Notes: a model not told the origin generated them from the sequence alone. Numbered from the stretch's first letter, positions 49,219-60,493 are shown. The stretch is 64,000 nt of DNA from Streptomyces sp. JJ36 (GCF_021696945.1 NZ_JACYHE010000011.1:60142-124141), one strand, 5' to 3'. A program made the numbers and translations.

Positions 49219-50349
49219 CTAGCGGGCGGCTGCCGGGAACTTCTTGCGCCAGGCCAGCGAGACGTACACCAGGGCCACCAGGGCGGGGACCTCGATGAGG
49301 GGGCCGACGACGCCGGAGAGGGCCTGGCCGGAAGTGACCCCGAAGGTGGCGATCGCCACCGCGATGGCGAGTTCGAAGTTGTTGCCGGCGGCGGTGAAGG
49401 CCAGCGTGGCGGTGCGGTCGTAGGGCAGGCCGGCGGCCTTGCCGAGGGCGAAGGTGCCGAACCACATCAGCGCGAAGTACACCAGCAGCGGCACCGCGAT
49501 CCGGGCCACGTCCAGCGGCCGGGAGGTGATGGTGTCGCCCTGGAGGGCGAAGAGGATCACGATGGTGAAGAGCAGCCCGTAGAGCGCGAAGGGCCCGATG
49601 CGCGGCAGGAACCGGTTCTCGTACCGCTCCCGGCCCATCCGCCGCTCGCCCAGGCGGCGGGTGAGGAACCCGGCGACGAGGGGGACGCCCAGGAAGATCA
49701 CGACGTTGAGGGCGATCTCCCCCACGGAGACGTCGAGGGCCTCGCCCTGGCCGAGGCCGAGCCAGCCGGGCAGCAGGTCGAGGTAGAACCAGCCGAGGAG
49801 GCCGAAGGCGAGGACCTGGAAGACCGAGTTCAGGGCGACCAGGACGGCGGCGGCCTCGCGGTGGCCGCAGGCCAGGTCGTTCCAGATGATCACCATGGCG
49901 ATGCAGCGGGCGAGGCCGACGATGATCAGTCCGGTGCGGTACTCCGGCAGGTCCGGCAGGAAGACCCAGGCCAGGGCGAACATCACCGCGGGACCCAGCA
50001 CCCAGTTGACGACCAGGGAGGAGGCCATCAGGGTGCGGTCGCGGGTGACGGCGTCCAGCTTGTCGTAGCGGACCCTGGCCAGCACCGGGTACATCATGAC
50101 CAGCAGCCCGAGCGCGATCGGCAGGGAGATCCCGCCGGTCTCGACCGCCGCGAGGACGTCGTTCAGGCCGGGCACCGCGCGGCCCAGGCCGAGCCCGGCG
50201 GCCATCGCCGCCAGGATCCACACCGCGAGGAAGCGGTCCAGGGTGGAGAGCCGGCCGGCCACCTGTGTGCCGCCGCCCTCGGGCGGCGGCGTCGTGGCGG
50301 GACCGGCGGGCGGACGCGGCGGGGTGGACGGGGATGCGGTGCCGGTCAC
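49219..50349 (-). CDS. acr3: Acr3-type arsenite efflux transporter
   Basis: A 376-aa membrane protein with about ten transmembrane helices. GLARCIAMVIIWNDLACG (about residues 145-165) contains the conserved Cys that binds As(III) in Acr3, and AFTAAGNNFELAIAVAIATFG is the second family signature. The first 30 residues are Pro/Thr-rich and cytoplasmic. GTG 50349 overlaps the arsR stop (GTGA, 50346-50349), so transporter and repressor are co-translated. It exports arsenite produced by ArsC. Confident call. Confidence 0.92.
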   Translation of the reverse strand: MTGTASPSTPPRPPAGPATTPPPEGGGTQVAGRLSTLDRFLAVWILAAMAAGLGLGRAVPGLNDVLAAVETGGISLPIALGLLVMMYPVLARVRYDKLDAVTRDRTLMASSLVVNWVLGPAVMFALAWVFLPDLPEYRTGLIIVGLARCIAMVIIWNDLACGHREAAAVLVALNSVFQVLAFGLLGWFYLDLLPGWLGLGQGEALDVSVGEIALNVVIFLGVPLVAGFLTRRLGERRMGRERYENRFLPRIGPFALYGLLFTIVILFALQGDTITSRPLDVARIAVPLLVYFALMWFGTFALGKAAGLPYDRTATLAFTAAGNNFELAIAVAIATFGVTSGQALSGVVGPLIEVPALVALVYVSLAWRKKFPAAAR

Positions 50350-50660
50350 GGACAGGACCTCTTCGTGTCGGTGGCGCGTGTGGTGCGGGCGGCGGCCGCG
50401 AGGGCGGAGAAGGAGCCGGCGACCGCCTCGATGACGTCCGGCCGCAGCTTGTAGTAGGTGAAGCGGCCGCAGGGTTCGGTCTCCACCACCCCCGCCTCGC
50501 GCAGCACCCGCAGGTGGTTGGAGAGGTTCGTCTGGCGGGCGCCGGTCTCGGCGACCAGGTGGGTGGTGCAGAGCGTCTCGTGCGCGAGCAGTGTCACGAT
50601 CTTCAGCCGGAGCGGGTCCGCCAGCACCCGCAACAGTTCAGTGTCGACTGACGTCAGCAT
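50346..50660 (-). CDS. arsR: ArsR-family arsenical-responsive repressor
   Basis: A 104-aa winged-helix repressor: [63 protein letters not shown]. Cys in LCTTHL and EPCGRF, and a final Cys in KRSCP, are candidate As(III) ligands; they do not follow the classical E. coli CVCDLC arrangement, as in other actinobacterial ArsR types. It is first in the arsR-acr3 operon and divergent from arsC, with an inverted repeat between. Confidence 0.9.
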   Translation of the reverse strand: MLTSVDTELLRVLADPLRLKIVTLLAHETLCTTHLVAETGARQTNLSNHLRVLREAGVVETEPCGRFTYYKLRPDVIEAVAGSFSALAAAARTTRATDTKRSCP

Positions 50661-50670
50661 GCGCTGATAC

Positions 50671-50693
50671 TGTCACATCACCGGTGGCTGACA
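50671..50693. promoter_or_regulatory. Inverted repeat in the arsR/arsC divergent promoter
   Basis: TGTCA (50671-50675) and TGACA (50689-50693) form a dyad with a 13-base spacer just before arsR (start 50660) and 63 bases before arsC. Likely ArsR operator controlling both directions. Confidence 0.45.
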
Positions 50694-50755
50694 CCACCGG
50701 GCGGTGACGCACCGGTCGCCGCTGCAGCTCCGACGGACAGGAAAGCCGCCCCGCC

Positions 50756-51178
50756 ATGACCGAGAAGCCCTCCGTGCTCTTCGTGTGCGTCCACAACGCA
50801 GGCCGCTCGCAGATGGCCGCCGCCTGGCTCACCCACCTCGCGGGCGACCGCGTCGAGGTCCGCTCGGCCGGTTCCGCACCCGCCGACCAGGTCAACCCCG
50901 CCGCCGTCGAGGCGATGCGGGAGGCCGGCGTCGACCTCACCGCGGCGCGGCCGAAGGTGCTCACCCCCGAGGCCGTCCAGGCGTCCGACGTCGTCGTCAC
51001 CATGGGCTGCGGCGACGCCTGCCCCGTCTTCCCCGGCAAGCGGTACCTCGACTGGACGCTGGACGACCCCGCCGGGCAGGGCGTCGAGGCCGTACGGCCC
51101 ATCCGCGACGACATCAGGACCCGGGTCGAGGGACTGATCGCCGAGATCGCCCCGGAGGGCGCCGGCACCTCCGGGTGA
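50756..51178 (+). CDS. arsC: Arsenate reductase, low-molecular-weight phosphatase type
   Basis: A 140-aa ArsC. The P-loop CVHNAGRS gives CX5R (Cys11, Arg17), which forms the thiol-arsenate intermediate. A second pair, Cys85 and Cys89 in MGCGDACP, resembles the redox shuttle of thioredoxin-coupled ArsC; mycothiol coupling is also possible in this organism. [23 protein letters not shown] contains the conserved Asp. ATG 50756 has AGGAAAG upstream. It converts As(V) to As(III), which Acr3 exports. Confidence 0.92.
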   Translation: MTEKPSVLFVCVHNAGRSQMAAAWLTHLAGDRVEVRSAGSAPADQVNPAAVEAMREAGVDLTAARPKVLTPEAVQASDVVVTMGCGDACPVFPGKRYLDWTLDDPAGQGVEAVRPIRDDIRTRVEGLIAEIAPEGAGTSG

Positions 51179-51212
51179 CCGCCGCCCGGGCGTACGGGCC
51201 GGGCGTACGGGG

Positions 51213-51254
51213 ACGGGGCGGGGCCCCGGGCGCCCGGCCCGGGCCCCGCCCCGT
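51213..51254. terminator. Long GC hairpin between convergent arsC and icd
   Basis: ACGGGGCGGGGCCC (51213-51226) pairs perfectly with GGGCCCCGCCCCGT (51241-51254); the 14-base loop region can pair further. Bidirectional terminator. Confidence 0.65.
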
Positions 51255-51272
51255 ACGGCGAGAGTCGCGTCG

Positions 51273-53507
<2,235 letters not shown>

Positions 53508-53720
53508 TCAGTCACGCGATCGTCTCGACGTCAAGATATCTCGTGGGTGCCGCCCCGGGACAGCGACCCCCGTGGGGGCGCGCGTACGGCCCGCTGCCGG
53601 GGGCGCCGGCACCGTACGGCCGTGCGGTTCGCCGCGCCCACGGGCGCCCGGCCCCCCGGGACCCGTGCTGCGGGTGCCCGGCTGCGGTGCCCGGGGCGCG
53701 TAGGCCCGGCCGGCCCGCGC

Positions 53721-54155
53721 TCACGACCCGGAGTCCGTCCCGGACGGCAGGCTCGCGCGGCCGTGGCCGTGCGTACGGCGGTGGCTCCACCAGAGCAGGC
53801 CGGCCAGGATCAGCCCGGACAGGATCAGCCCCGAGCCGGTGCTCCAGCCGCCCACCGGCAGCCGGTCCACCAGGCCACAGGCGATGCCCGCGGCCACCAG
53901 GCACAGTGCCACGCACGCCGAGGCCGCGATCCGCCAGCGCGAGGAGACGCTCTCCGCCGCGGCCTGCATCGCCCGCGTCCGTACGGGGGCGATGAAGCGG
54001 TCCACGGCCGGGAACTCCCGGGCCAGCACGATCAGCCCGGCCAGCACCAGCAGCAGCCCGGGGCCCGGCAGCACCAGCAACAGGGTGCCCACCAGCAGCA
54101 GCACCCCGCCCAGAGTCACCGCGAAGACGCGCCTGACGTGTCGCACGGGCGTCAT
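53721..54155 (-). CDS. PGPGW-family transmembrane protein
   Basis: A 144-aa membrane protein with four predicted hydrophobic segments. VLLLVGTLLLVLPGPGLLLVLAGLIVLAREF (about residues 16-46) contains the diagnostic LPGPG turn of the PGPGW family, though the final Trp is replaced by Leu. Two further segments are IAASACVALCLVAAGIACGL and GSGLILSGLILAGLLWW. The C-terminus is basic and His-rich. Function unknown; members are often near envelope-stress genes. Confidence 0.8.
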   Translation of the reverse strand: MTPVRHVRRVFAVTLGGVLLLVGTLLLVLPGPGLLLVLAGLIVLAREFPAVDRFIAPVRTRAMQAAAESVSSRWRIAASACVALCLVAAGIACGLVDRLPVGGWSTGSGLILSGLILAGLLWWSHRRTHGHGRASLPSGTDSGS

Positions 54156-54464
54156 GCCGTTCCCTCCACTGGTGTATGGCTGCCGGTTCTCACCGTAGTC
54201 GCGTACCCGGCACGGGGCCGGGCGGCCGCCCCCGTGCGGTCTCCGCACCACCGGGGCGGCGGGCGGCCTCCCGGGCGGTACGGCCGCACCGGCGGCCCGG
54301 TCGTCCGTCCCGGTCCGCGACGGCGGGGTCCGGCGCCCGGGGGAGGCGCACCGGACGGACGGGGATCACCCGGCCGTCACCGGGTATGCGGAGAACGGGC
54401 GGCCCGGCCGCCCGTACGCAGGCCCCGGAGACGCCGGGGCCCCACGGACCGAGGAGGCACCACC

Positions 54465-54611
54465 ATGGCCGGACTGATCTCCCAGCTCAAGCGGTTCAGC
54501 CGCACCCCGCAGGGGCAGCGGGCGATCGCCGCGGCCCGGCAGGCCGCGAACGATCCGCGGAAGCGGGCGCAGGCCCAGCGGCTGCTGAGCCGGCTGCGCG
54601 GGCGGCGCTGA
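54465..54611 (+). CDS. 48-aa basic protein (hypothetical, actinomycete-type)
   Basis: A very short but well-supported gene: GAGGAGG about 9 bases before ATG 54465 and a strongly biased frame. The product is MAGLISQLKRFSRTPQGQRA followed by an amphipathic, Arg/Ala/Gln-rich helix ending LLSRLRGRR. About a quarter of the residues are Arg or Lys. Similar tiny basic proteins are common in Streptomyces; it may bind nucleic acid or membrane. Function unknown. Confidence 0.7.
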   Translation: MAGLISQLKRFSRTPQGQRAIAAARQAANDPRKRAQAQRLLSRLRGRR

Positions 54612-54767
54612 GCCGCCCGGCGGCCCCGGGAGCGGGCCCGGTGCCCCGCGCCGGGGACGCTGGTGGGGGCGCCGGCGTGGCGACCGGGTGGCGGCGGGTG
54701 AGGGACGGACCTGCGGCGGGTACCCCTGCCGGACCGCCGAGCGTCGCCGTGGAGGGAGCCGTGCGCC

Positions 54768-55838
54768 ATGCAGGACACCGACGAGGAGCCGGGCGTCATC
54801 GCAGTCGGTCTCGACTACTCGGCCGCGAGCGGGGCCGCCGCCGGGTGGGCCGCCCGGCAGGCCCGCATCCGCGGCCTGGCGCTGCGCCTCGTCCACGGAT
54901 GGAGGACCGCGCCCAGCGACCGCCCCGCGTCCGGCGCCGCCCCCGGGCGGGAACGGGCGCGGCGGCTGCTCGACGACACCCGGGACCGCCTGACCGGCCG
55001 GTACCCCGGTCTCTCCGTGACGGCCGACCTGGTGGAGGAGCCGCCCGGCCCGGCGCTGCTGGCCGCGGCCCGGGACGCGCGGGCGCTGGTGCTGGGCACC
55101 CACGGACTGCACCGGTTGCCGCGCTTCTTCCTCGGCGGCACCGGGCAGGAGGTGGTGGCCCGTGCGGAGCGGCCCGTGGTGCTCGTACGGGCCGGGATGG
55201 AGCCGGGGCCGGAGCCGGAGGCCGCGGCGGACGGGGAACCCGCGCCGGCGGAGGAGCCCCGGCAGACAGCGCCCGCGGAAGGTGCGGAGCCGCCGGAGAC
55301 ACCCGCTGCCGGGCCCGAGGAGGCCGCCGGCCGGGGCGTCACGGAGGCCGCCGCGGAAGCCGCCTCGGAGGCCGCCGCGGACGGCGCGCCCGGGGCCGGG
55401 CCGGGTGAGGGCCGGGTCGTGGTGGGCATCGGGCTCGACCACACGTACGACAACGTGCTCGGCTTCGCCTTCCGTGTCGCCGACGAGGCCGGGCTGCCGC
55501 TGCACGTGGTCCACGGCGGCAAGCTGCCGCAGTACGTCTACCTGCCGGGCGGGCCGCCCATCCCGCACCTCGCCCGGGACTTCCGCGAGCGGGTGGAACA
55601 GGAGATGCGGGCCGTGATCCGCCCGTGGGCCGAGAAGTTCCCGGACGTCGAGCTGCGTGGTGGGCTGCGGCTGGAGGGCGCCGCCCACGCACTGATCCAC
55701 GAGGCCGCGGGCTCCGACCTGCTGGTGATCGGCCGCTGCCGCCGGCACCGGGCGGGGTTCGGGGACCGTGTCGGCCCGGTGGCCCAGGCCGCGGTGCACC
55801 ACGCCGCCTGTCCCGTCGCGGTGGTCCCGCACGGCTGA
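54768..55838 (+). CDS. Universal stress protein with two UspA domains
   Basis: A 356-aa tandem Usp protein. Domain 1 (about 8-145) begins VIAVGLDYSAASGAAAGWAA and ends with the ATP-binding-like LGTHGLHRLPRFFLGGTGQEVVARAERPVVLVRAG. An Ala/Glu/Pro-rich linker (about 146-220) joins it to domain 2, which begins VVVGIGLDHTYDNVLGFAFR and ends LVIGRCRRHRAGFGDRVGPVAQAAVHHAACPVAVVPHG. The G-x2-G-x9-G(S/T) loop is clearer in domain 1. ATG 54768 has GGAGGG upstream. Tandem Usp proteins in actinomycetes respond to starvation, dormancy or stress. Confidence 0.9.
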   Translation: MQDTDEEPGVIAVGLDYSAASGAAAGWAARQARIRGLALRLVHGWRTAPSDRPASGAAPGRERARRLLDDTRDRLTGRYPGLSVTADLVEEPPGPALLAAARDARALVLGTHGLHRLPRFFLGGTGQEVVARAERPVVLVRAGMEPGPEPEAAADGEPAPAEEPRQTAPAEGAEPPETPAAGPEEAAGRGVTEAAAEAASEAAADGAPGAGPGEGRVVVGIGLDHTYDNVLGFAFRVADEAGLPLHVVHGGKLPQYVYLPGGPPIPHLARDFRERVEQEMRAVIRPWAEKFPDVELRGGLRLEGAAHALIHEAAGSDLLVIGRCRRHRAGFGDRVGPVAQAAVHHAACPVAVVPHG

Positions 55839-55928
55839 CCGGACACGTGTACGCCCGTGCGGCACCCCCGGGGCTTCGGGGGAGTGGCCGCCGGATCGGC
55901 CGAGCCGCCGCCGCGCCTCGCGGCGCAC

Positions 55929-55962
55929 CGTTCCCGGGTGGCCGGGGCGCCACCCGGGAACG
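55929..55962. terminator. Perfect 14-bp hairpin between convergent genes
   Basis: CGTTCCCGGGTGGC (55929-55942) pairs with GCCACCCGGGAACG (55949-55962), 6-base loop, between the Usp gene and the His-rich membrane protein gene. Confidence 0.65.
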
Positions 55963-55966
55963 ATGA

Positions 55967-56698
55967 TCAGTGCGCGTGGTCGCCGTGCCCGTCGTCGCCG
56001 TGGTCCGGTTCCTCCGGCTCGGGCGGGTCCGCGGGTTCGCTCCCCCCTGCCGAGGGGTCCGGCGCCGGCGATGCGGGCGCGGACGGCGCCGACGGGGAGC
56101 CCGAGGGCTCCGGCTGGTCGTCCGTTCCGCCGTGGTCGTGCCCGTCGCCGTGCCCGTCCCCGTGGTCATCGCCGTGCCCGTCGCCGTGTTCGTCGCCGTG
56201 CCCGGCGGAGTCCGCGCCGTGGCCGTGGCTGAGCGCCGCCTGGCCCGCGGGCACCGCGGCGGCCGTGACCGCCGCGCTCATCGCGCCGGCGAGCAGGACC
56301 GCGCGAGCCGTCGAGGCGAAGCCGCGCCCTTCCGGGCGCACCAGGTGCCACAGCGCGACCAGGCAGACCAGGGCCTCCAGGACGGCGCTGGTGACGCCGG
56401 CCTGACCGATGTGCTCGGGAACGCCCGCGTGCGGCCCCACCGGCATGCCCGCGGTGCGGCTGACGGCCCAGACGGCGAGGATGCCGGCGTTCCCCGCCAG
56501 GCCGAGCAGCATGGTGGGCCGGCCGCCCGTGCGGAGCACGGAGAGCCCCCAGACCGCCTGGTAGACGGCGGCGGCGTAGAAGAAGACGCCGGATATCCAC
56601 CACGAGCTGTAGTGGTCGACGCCTGCCGCGACATGGATGCCCGCGGAGCCGAGGGCGGCGAACGCCGCGAGGGCGCGGCCGGCACCGATGTCGCTCAT
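55967..56698 (-). CDS. Membrane protein with His/Asp/Gly-rich metal-binding tail
   Basis: A 243-aa protein with four or five membrane segments in its first 150 residues (ALAAFAALGSAGIHVAAGVDH, WWISGVFFYAAAVYQAVWGL, PTMLLGLAGNAGILAVWAV, VTSAVLEALVCLVALWHLV, AVLLAGAMSAAVTAAAVPAG). The tail is HGHGADSAGHGDEHGDGHGD and continues as HGD repeats, then a Pro/Ser/Glu-rich stretch ending DGHGDHAH. His-rich tails of this kind bind Zn, Cu, Ni or Co. An in-frame ATG at 56737 is an alternative start. It is followed (upstream in coordinate order of transcription) by secreted His-rich and beta-propeller lipoprotein genes, suggesting a metal-handling cluster. Confidence 0.7.
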   Translation of the reverse strand: MSDIGAGRALAAFAALGSAGIHVAAGVDHYSSWWISGVFFYAAAVYQAVWGLSVLRTGGRPTMLLGLAGNAGILAVWAVSRTAGMPVGPHAGVPEHIGQAGVTSAVLEALVCLVALWHLVRPEGRGFASTARAVLLAGAMSAAVTAAAVPAGQAALSHGHGADSAGHGDEHGDGHGDDHGDGHGDGHDHGGTDDQPEPSGSPSAPSAPASPAPDPSAGGSEPADPPEPEEPDHGDDGHGDHAH

Positions 56699-56822
56699 GC
56701 CCCGTGCGGGGTGGGTGTCCTTTCTCCTGCTTCCCATGGGATGACCTGTCCGTTCCGTGTGTGGGGAGGTTCTCGGGGTGCGCGGGGCCGCGCTCCGGCC
56801 GTGGCCGGGCGCGACGGCTCGT

Positions 56823-57218
56823 CTACAGGCGCAGCACCGAGAGGACGGACAGGCGGGGCCCGGGCGGTGAGCGGGCCTGGGCGCCGGACGTGCGGTGCTC
56901 GGCGTGCCGCGGCGGGAGCATCGTGCCGGGCACCTCGGTGAGCACCGGCAGAGCGTGGGCCGGCCCCTCGCCGGTGATCGTCTCGCAGGAGGTGTCGTCG
57001 TGCTGGTCGCCGGGGGCCGGGGCGGGGCGGGAGGCTCGTGGCTGCCGCGGTGTCCCGTGCCCCGGGTGTGCCTCGTGCGTCTCGTGCGCGGCCACGGTGA
57101 GCAGCCCGTGGTCCGGGTGGTGGGGGAGATGGGTGGCCGCACCCGCGAAACCGTGGCCGAGGCCGAAGAGCGCGACGACCAGGAAGGTCAGCAGGCGTCC
57201 GCGATGCGGCAGCCGCAT
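56823..57218 (-). CDS. Secreted/anchored His-rich protein, DUF6153-like
   Basis: A 131-aa protein with an N-terminal hydrophobic export segment (LLTFLVVALFGLGHGFAGAA, about residues 9-28). It is followed by a His-rich stretch (THLPHHPDHGLLTVAAHETH) and ends RLSVLSVLRL, similar to the L-x-V-L-R-(L/I/V) ending of DUF6153 proteins. GGAGG lies 5 bases before ATG 57218. A second protein with the same ending is coded at 58592-59215. The family is actinomycete-specific and uncharacterised; the His content suggests metal binding. Confidence 0.6.
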   Translation of the reverse strand: MRLPHRGRLLTFLVVALFGLGHGFAGAATHLPHHPDHGLLTVAAHETHEAHPGHGTPRQPRASRPAPAPGDQHDDTSCETITGEGPAHALPVLTEVPGTMLPPRHAEHRTSGAQARSPPGPRLSVLSVLRL

Positions 57219-57404
57219 GGTCCCTCCTTCCGCGTCACCCGGTACCGGCGGGCGAAGATACCGCACGGCCGTTCGGGAGCACACGGCCGTGGCGCTTCCC
57301 GCGGTCCACCGGGCCCGGGCTCCCGGGTCCCGGACTTCGGGCCGGGCTCCCGGCCCCCGCCCGGGCCGTGCCGGGAGCGACCCGGCCCGGCCCGCGGCTG
57401 CCCG

Positions 57405-58343
57405 TCAGTGGCCGTCGCCGCCGGAAGCAACAGCCAGGCGCCGGGTGAAGGTCGCGCCGCCGTCCCGGGACTCGTAGACGCCGTCCCCGGTCGCCGCCAG
57501 GACCCGGTCGGCGCTCACCGCGGTGAGCGCCTGCGGCGCGCCGCCCGGCACCCGGCCCGTCACCTCCCAGCTTCGTCCGCCGTCGGAGCTGCGCCGCAGC
57601 ACACCGTCCGGGCCGAGGCCGTAGAGCCCGCGCTGCCCGGCCCAGGAGACGAAGGCCAGCAACGGCTGGCGCCCGGCGCCGAAGGTGCGTCCGCCGTCGG
57701 TGCTGCGGGCCAGGCCGCCGCGCGTGGTGGCCAGCACCACGTCCGGATCGTCCGGGCTGACGGTGATGTCCACGGCGGCGAGCTGCGCCCGTGCGTCCCA
57801 CTTCTTCCCGTCCCGGCTGACCCGGAGCACGCCGTTGGTGCTGTCGTAGCCGTACACGGTGCCGTGGGCGTGGCTGAGCGCGTGGAAGTCCACCTCGCCG
57901 CTCAGCGAGACCGGCTGCCAGGTACGGCCGGCGTCGGTGCTGCGGATGAGCCCCCGGTTCGCCGGGGCGTCGCTGCCGGGGGCGGGGTGGCCGCTGCCGA
58001 GGAACGTGCCGGGGCCGGCGACCGCGAACCCCATGTAGTCCGCCGCGTCGCCCACCCGCTGCGCCTCGCCGTTCCGGCCGACGGAGAGGACGCCCCGGTG
58101 GGTCGCGACGTAGAGCCGGCCGTCGGCGGGGTCGACGCCCAGACCGTGGATGTGGCCGGCGTCCACCGGGTCTCCCGTGGCGGGGGAGCCCTCCGTGCCG
58201 CCGGGGGACGGTTCGGCCGGGGCCCGGCTCGTACGGCCGGCGTCGCCGTCCGCGGTGCCGCCGGACCCGGCGGAGCAGGCGGTGAGGCCCACCGCGGCGA
58301 GCAGTGCGAGAGCGCCGGGGACGGCGCGCTGTCGGGTGTTCAT
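57405..58343 (-). CDS. Lipoprotein with BNR/Asp-box beta-propeller (F510_1955 family)
   Basis: A 312-aa exported lipoprotein. The signal ends in lipobox LTAC (Cys about residue 23). The mature part begins with a Ser/Thr/Pro-rich linker, then HIHGLGVDPADGRLYVATHRG and Asp-box repeats (STDAGRTW, SRDGKKW, STDGGRTF, SSDGGRSW, SRDGGATF), each ending a blade of a sialidase-like propeller. The family is labelled glycosylhydrolase, but catalytic sialidase residues are not evident, so a binding or scaffold role is likely. ATG 58343 is the start. It lies between two DUF6153-like genes on the same strand. Confidence 0.8.
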   Translation of the reverse strand: MNTRQRAVPGALALLAAVGLTACSAGSGGTADGDAGRTSRAPAEPSPGGTEGSPATGDPVDAGHIHGLGVDPADGRLYVATHRGVLSVGRNGEAQRVGDAADYMGFAVAGPGTFLGSGHPAPGSDAPANRGLIRSTDAGRTWQPVSLSGEVDFHALSHAHGTVYGYDSTNGVLRVSRDGKKWDARAQLAAVDITVSPDDPDVVLATTRGGLARSTDGGRTFGAGRQPLLAFVSWAGQRGLYGLGPDGVLRRSSDGGRSWEVTGRVPGGAPQALTAVSADRVLAATGDGVYESRDGGATFTRRLAVASGGDGH

Positions 58344-58591
58344 GAGAGTCCTCTCGGGGGTTTCTCCCGGCCGCCGGGTGGGTTGCGGAGCAGCCGCCCG
58401 CTCGCCGGGGCTTCCGGCCGCGGACCGCGTGACACGGATGCGGCGGGGCCGGCCGCGCGTGCGTGCCGGCGGCCACGGGGTCGTTCGCCCGCCGCCGCCG
58501 TGTGCGGCCGCGGCCGGTGTCACGGGTGGTGAGCTGTGCGTCGCGGGGGCCGGCATCCGGGGGCGCCGCGAACGCCGGCCCGGCGGGTGCT

Positions 58592-59215
58592 CTACACCCG
58601 CAGGAGCTGAAGACGGTGCAGGTCCGGCGCACGGAGCGGCGGGGGACCGGCCCCGGGGGCGACGGTCCCGGGAGGCGCGCGCGGCGTGCGGTGCTCGGCG
58701 TCCGGTGGGCACGGCAGTGCGGCGACGGGCTGGGCGTGCCGGGCGGGTCCGGAATCCGGGCGGGCGCAGTGCGGGACGCCCGGCGCGGGCGACGGGGGGC
58801 AGCCGGCGCGTTCGTCCGGCACGGAGGGAGCCCCGCTCTGCGGGGAGCCGGCTTCCGGCGTGCCGGCGCCCTGCGTCTCCGCGTCGCCGTGCGGCGCCCC
58901 GGCGGGCCCCGGAGGCCCGGCGGGGAGCGCCCGGGTGTGCGCAACGCCGGCCGGCGTGGCCCCGGCCGTCCGGGTGCCGAGCGGCGCTGCGGGCTGTCCG
59001 GGATCCGTGGCCGGCGCCGTGCGGTGCGTCAGCGTGCCGTGGTGCGCCGCCGCGGCGTGCGCCGCGGTTCCGGGCGCGCCCGGAACGGTGGCGCCGGCAG
59101 TCACACAGGCCGGCACGCCCAGCACGGCCGTGAGCACCGCGAGCAGCAGCCGCGCGGCTCGCGCGCGGCGCCGCGCACGGTGCGCCGGCTCCCGGGGACC
59201 CACCAGAACGGACAC
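58592..59215 (-). CDS. Secreted DUF6153-like protein, long form
   Basis: A 207-aa protein with a basic N-terminus (PREPAHRARRRARAARLLLAV), an export segment (LLLAVLTAVLGVPACV) and a long Ala/Pro/Gly/His-rich low-complexity region. It ends APDLHRLQLLRV, very like the end of DUF6153 proteins. A possible lipobox-like VPAC precedes Cys37. GTG 59215 is the assumed start. The low-complexity centre makes the exact product less certain, but frame bias supports a gene. It is probably functionally linked to the lipoprotein gene downstream. Confidence 0.5.
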   Translation of the reverse strand: MSVLVGPREPAHRARRRARAARLLLAVLTAVLGVPACVTAGATVPGAPGTAAHAAAAHHGTLTHRTAPATDPGQPAAPLGTRTAGATPAGVAHTRALPAGPPGPAGAPHGDAETQGAGTPEAGSPQSGAPSVPDERAGCPPSPAPGVPHCARPDSGPARHAQPVAALPCPPDAEHRTPRAPPGTVAPGAGPPPLRAPDLHRLQLLRV

Positions 59216-59644
59216 GTGCCCACCTGAGAAGAAACGGACGGAGCAGCCGGGAATCTACCAGTGGCTCCGCGCGGGCAGGCGGGGCAGCCGGCAGGCCCGG
59301 GTGTGCCCCGGGAATCCTCCGCTCCCATGACGGCCGCTCGTTCTCCACCAGCACGGCGGCCAACGCCCCCCGGCGTCGTACGGCCGTCTCGCGCGAGGTC
59401 GCGAAAGCGGCGAGTCGGACCTGCGTGCGCCGCGGTCACACCGCAGGCATCCCCCTGCTCACGGCCCCGCATCGGCCCCTCGCGAGTGCCGCCGCCGCGC
59501 CGGGCCCGGAGAGCCCGCGGGCCCCGGGCCCGGCGAACTGGGTGGCTGCGCTCGTGTGCCGCCCACGGCGTGGCCGTCGCCGGCGAGGGCCGGGAGCGTC
59601 GTCCGGCGTCGCGGCCGCCCTGCCCCCGTCCCACCCGCTGCGCC
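59216..59644. other. Intergenic region
   Basis: About 430 bases between the HAD gene's end and the DUF6153-like gene. Open frames are present on both strands, but their translations are Arg/Pro/Gly low complexity. No terminator, repeat or RNA was recognised. Confidence 0.4.
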
Positions 59645-60406
59645 TCAGCTGCGGCCGGGGGCCGGGCGGTCCTCCGTGGGGAGGGACGCGGCGAGCCGGG
59701 TCTCGTCCAGCCGTTCCAGCAGCTCGGCGGGCCCGTCGAACACCTCCTCGGCACCCGCCTCCGCGAGGTCCGCCCGCGGGACACCGCCGGTGAGCACCCC
59801 CAGGCAGGGCACCCCGGCCGCGGCGCACGCCTGCATGTCCCAGACGGTGTCCCCGACGAACAGCGTCCGGCGCGCCGGCACGCCGGCGAGCCGTACCGCC
59901 TCCCGCACCAGGTCGGGGGCCGGCTTGGTGCTGTCCACGTCGTCCCCGGCGGTGGCGGCGTCGATCGCGTCGTCCGCGTCCAGCGCCCGGCGCATCGCCG
60001 CCAGCTCCGTCGCCGCGGCGGAGCTGGCCAGGACGACGCGCCGGCCGCGGGCGGCCACCGCACGCAGCAGTGCGGCCGCGCCCGGCAGCGCGGCGAGCTT
60101 CGGGAAGTACGCGGCGTAGAGGGTGCCGTGCGCGGCCGCGATACGGGCGTCCTGCTCCCGGTCCCGGTCCGGGCCCAGCAGGTGTCCCACCAGCCGGTCG
60201 GAGCCCATGCCGACCGCATGGTGGACGTCCCGCATCGGCACCCGGTGCCCGGCCTGCCGGAACGCCTCCCACCAGGTGACCGCGTGCAGGTAGTTGGTGT
60301 CCACCAGCGTGCCGTCGACGTCGAACAGGACCGCGCGCACCGCCTCCGGGGCGCCGGGGGACTCGGAGGAACCGGAGGAACCAGAGGAACCAGAGGAATC
60401 CGTCAT
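59645..60406 (-). CDS. HAD-superfamily hydrolase (phosphoglycolate phosphatase/beta-PGM type)
   Basis: A 253-aa HAD phosphatase. Motif I is LFDVDGTLVDTNY (DxDxT; about residues 28-40), motif II ASSAAATEL, motif III STKPAPD, and motif IV FVGDTVWDMQACAAAGVP. A helical cap lies between motifs I and II. All catalytic residues are present. The N-terminus has a run of Ser-Ser-Gly units coded by an imperfect 9-base tandem repeat, which probably varies between strains and is not part of the fold. ATG 60406 is the start. Substrate unknown. Confidence 0.88.
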   Translation of the reverse strand: MTDSSGSSGSSGSSESPGAPEAVRAVLFDVDGTLVDTNYLHAVTWWEAFRQAGHRVPMRDVHHAVGMGSDRLVGHLLGPDRDREQDARIAAAHGTLYAAYFPKLAALPGAAALLRAVAARGRRVVLASSAAATELAAMRRALDADDAIDAATAGDDVDSTKPAPDLVREAVRLAGVPARRTLFVGDTVWDMQACAAAGVPCLGVLTGGVPRADLAEAGAEEVFDGPAELLERLDETRLAASLPTEDRPAPGRS

Positions 60407-60493
60407 GCGCCGCTCCGCTCGCCGGGACAGGGGGCCGGAAAGGGAGCCGCGCTCACCCGTCCGGGTGATCCGGTACGGGCCCGGACGGAAGAC

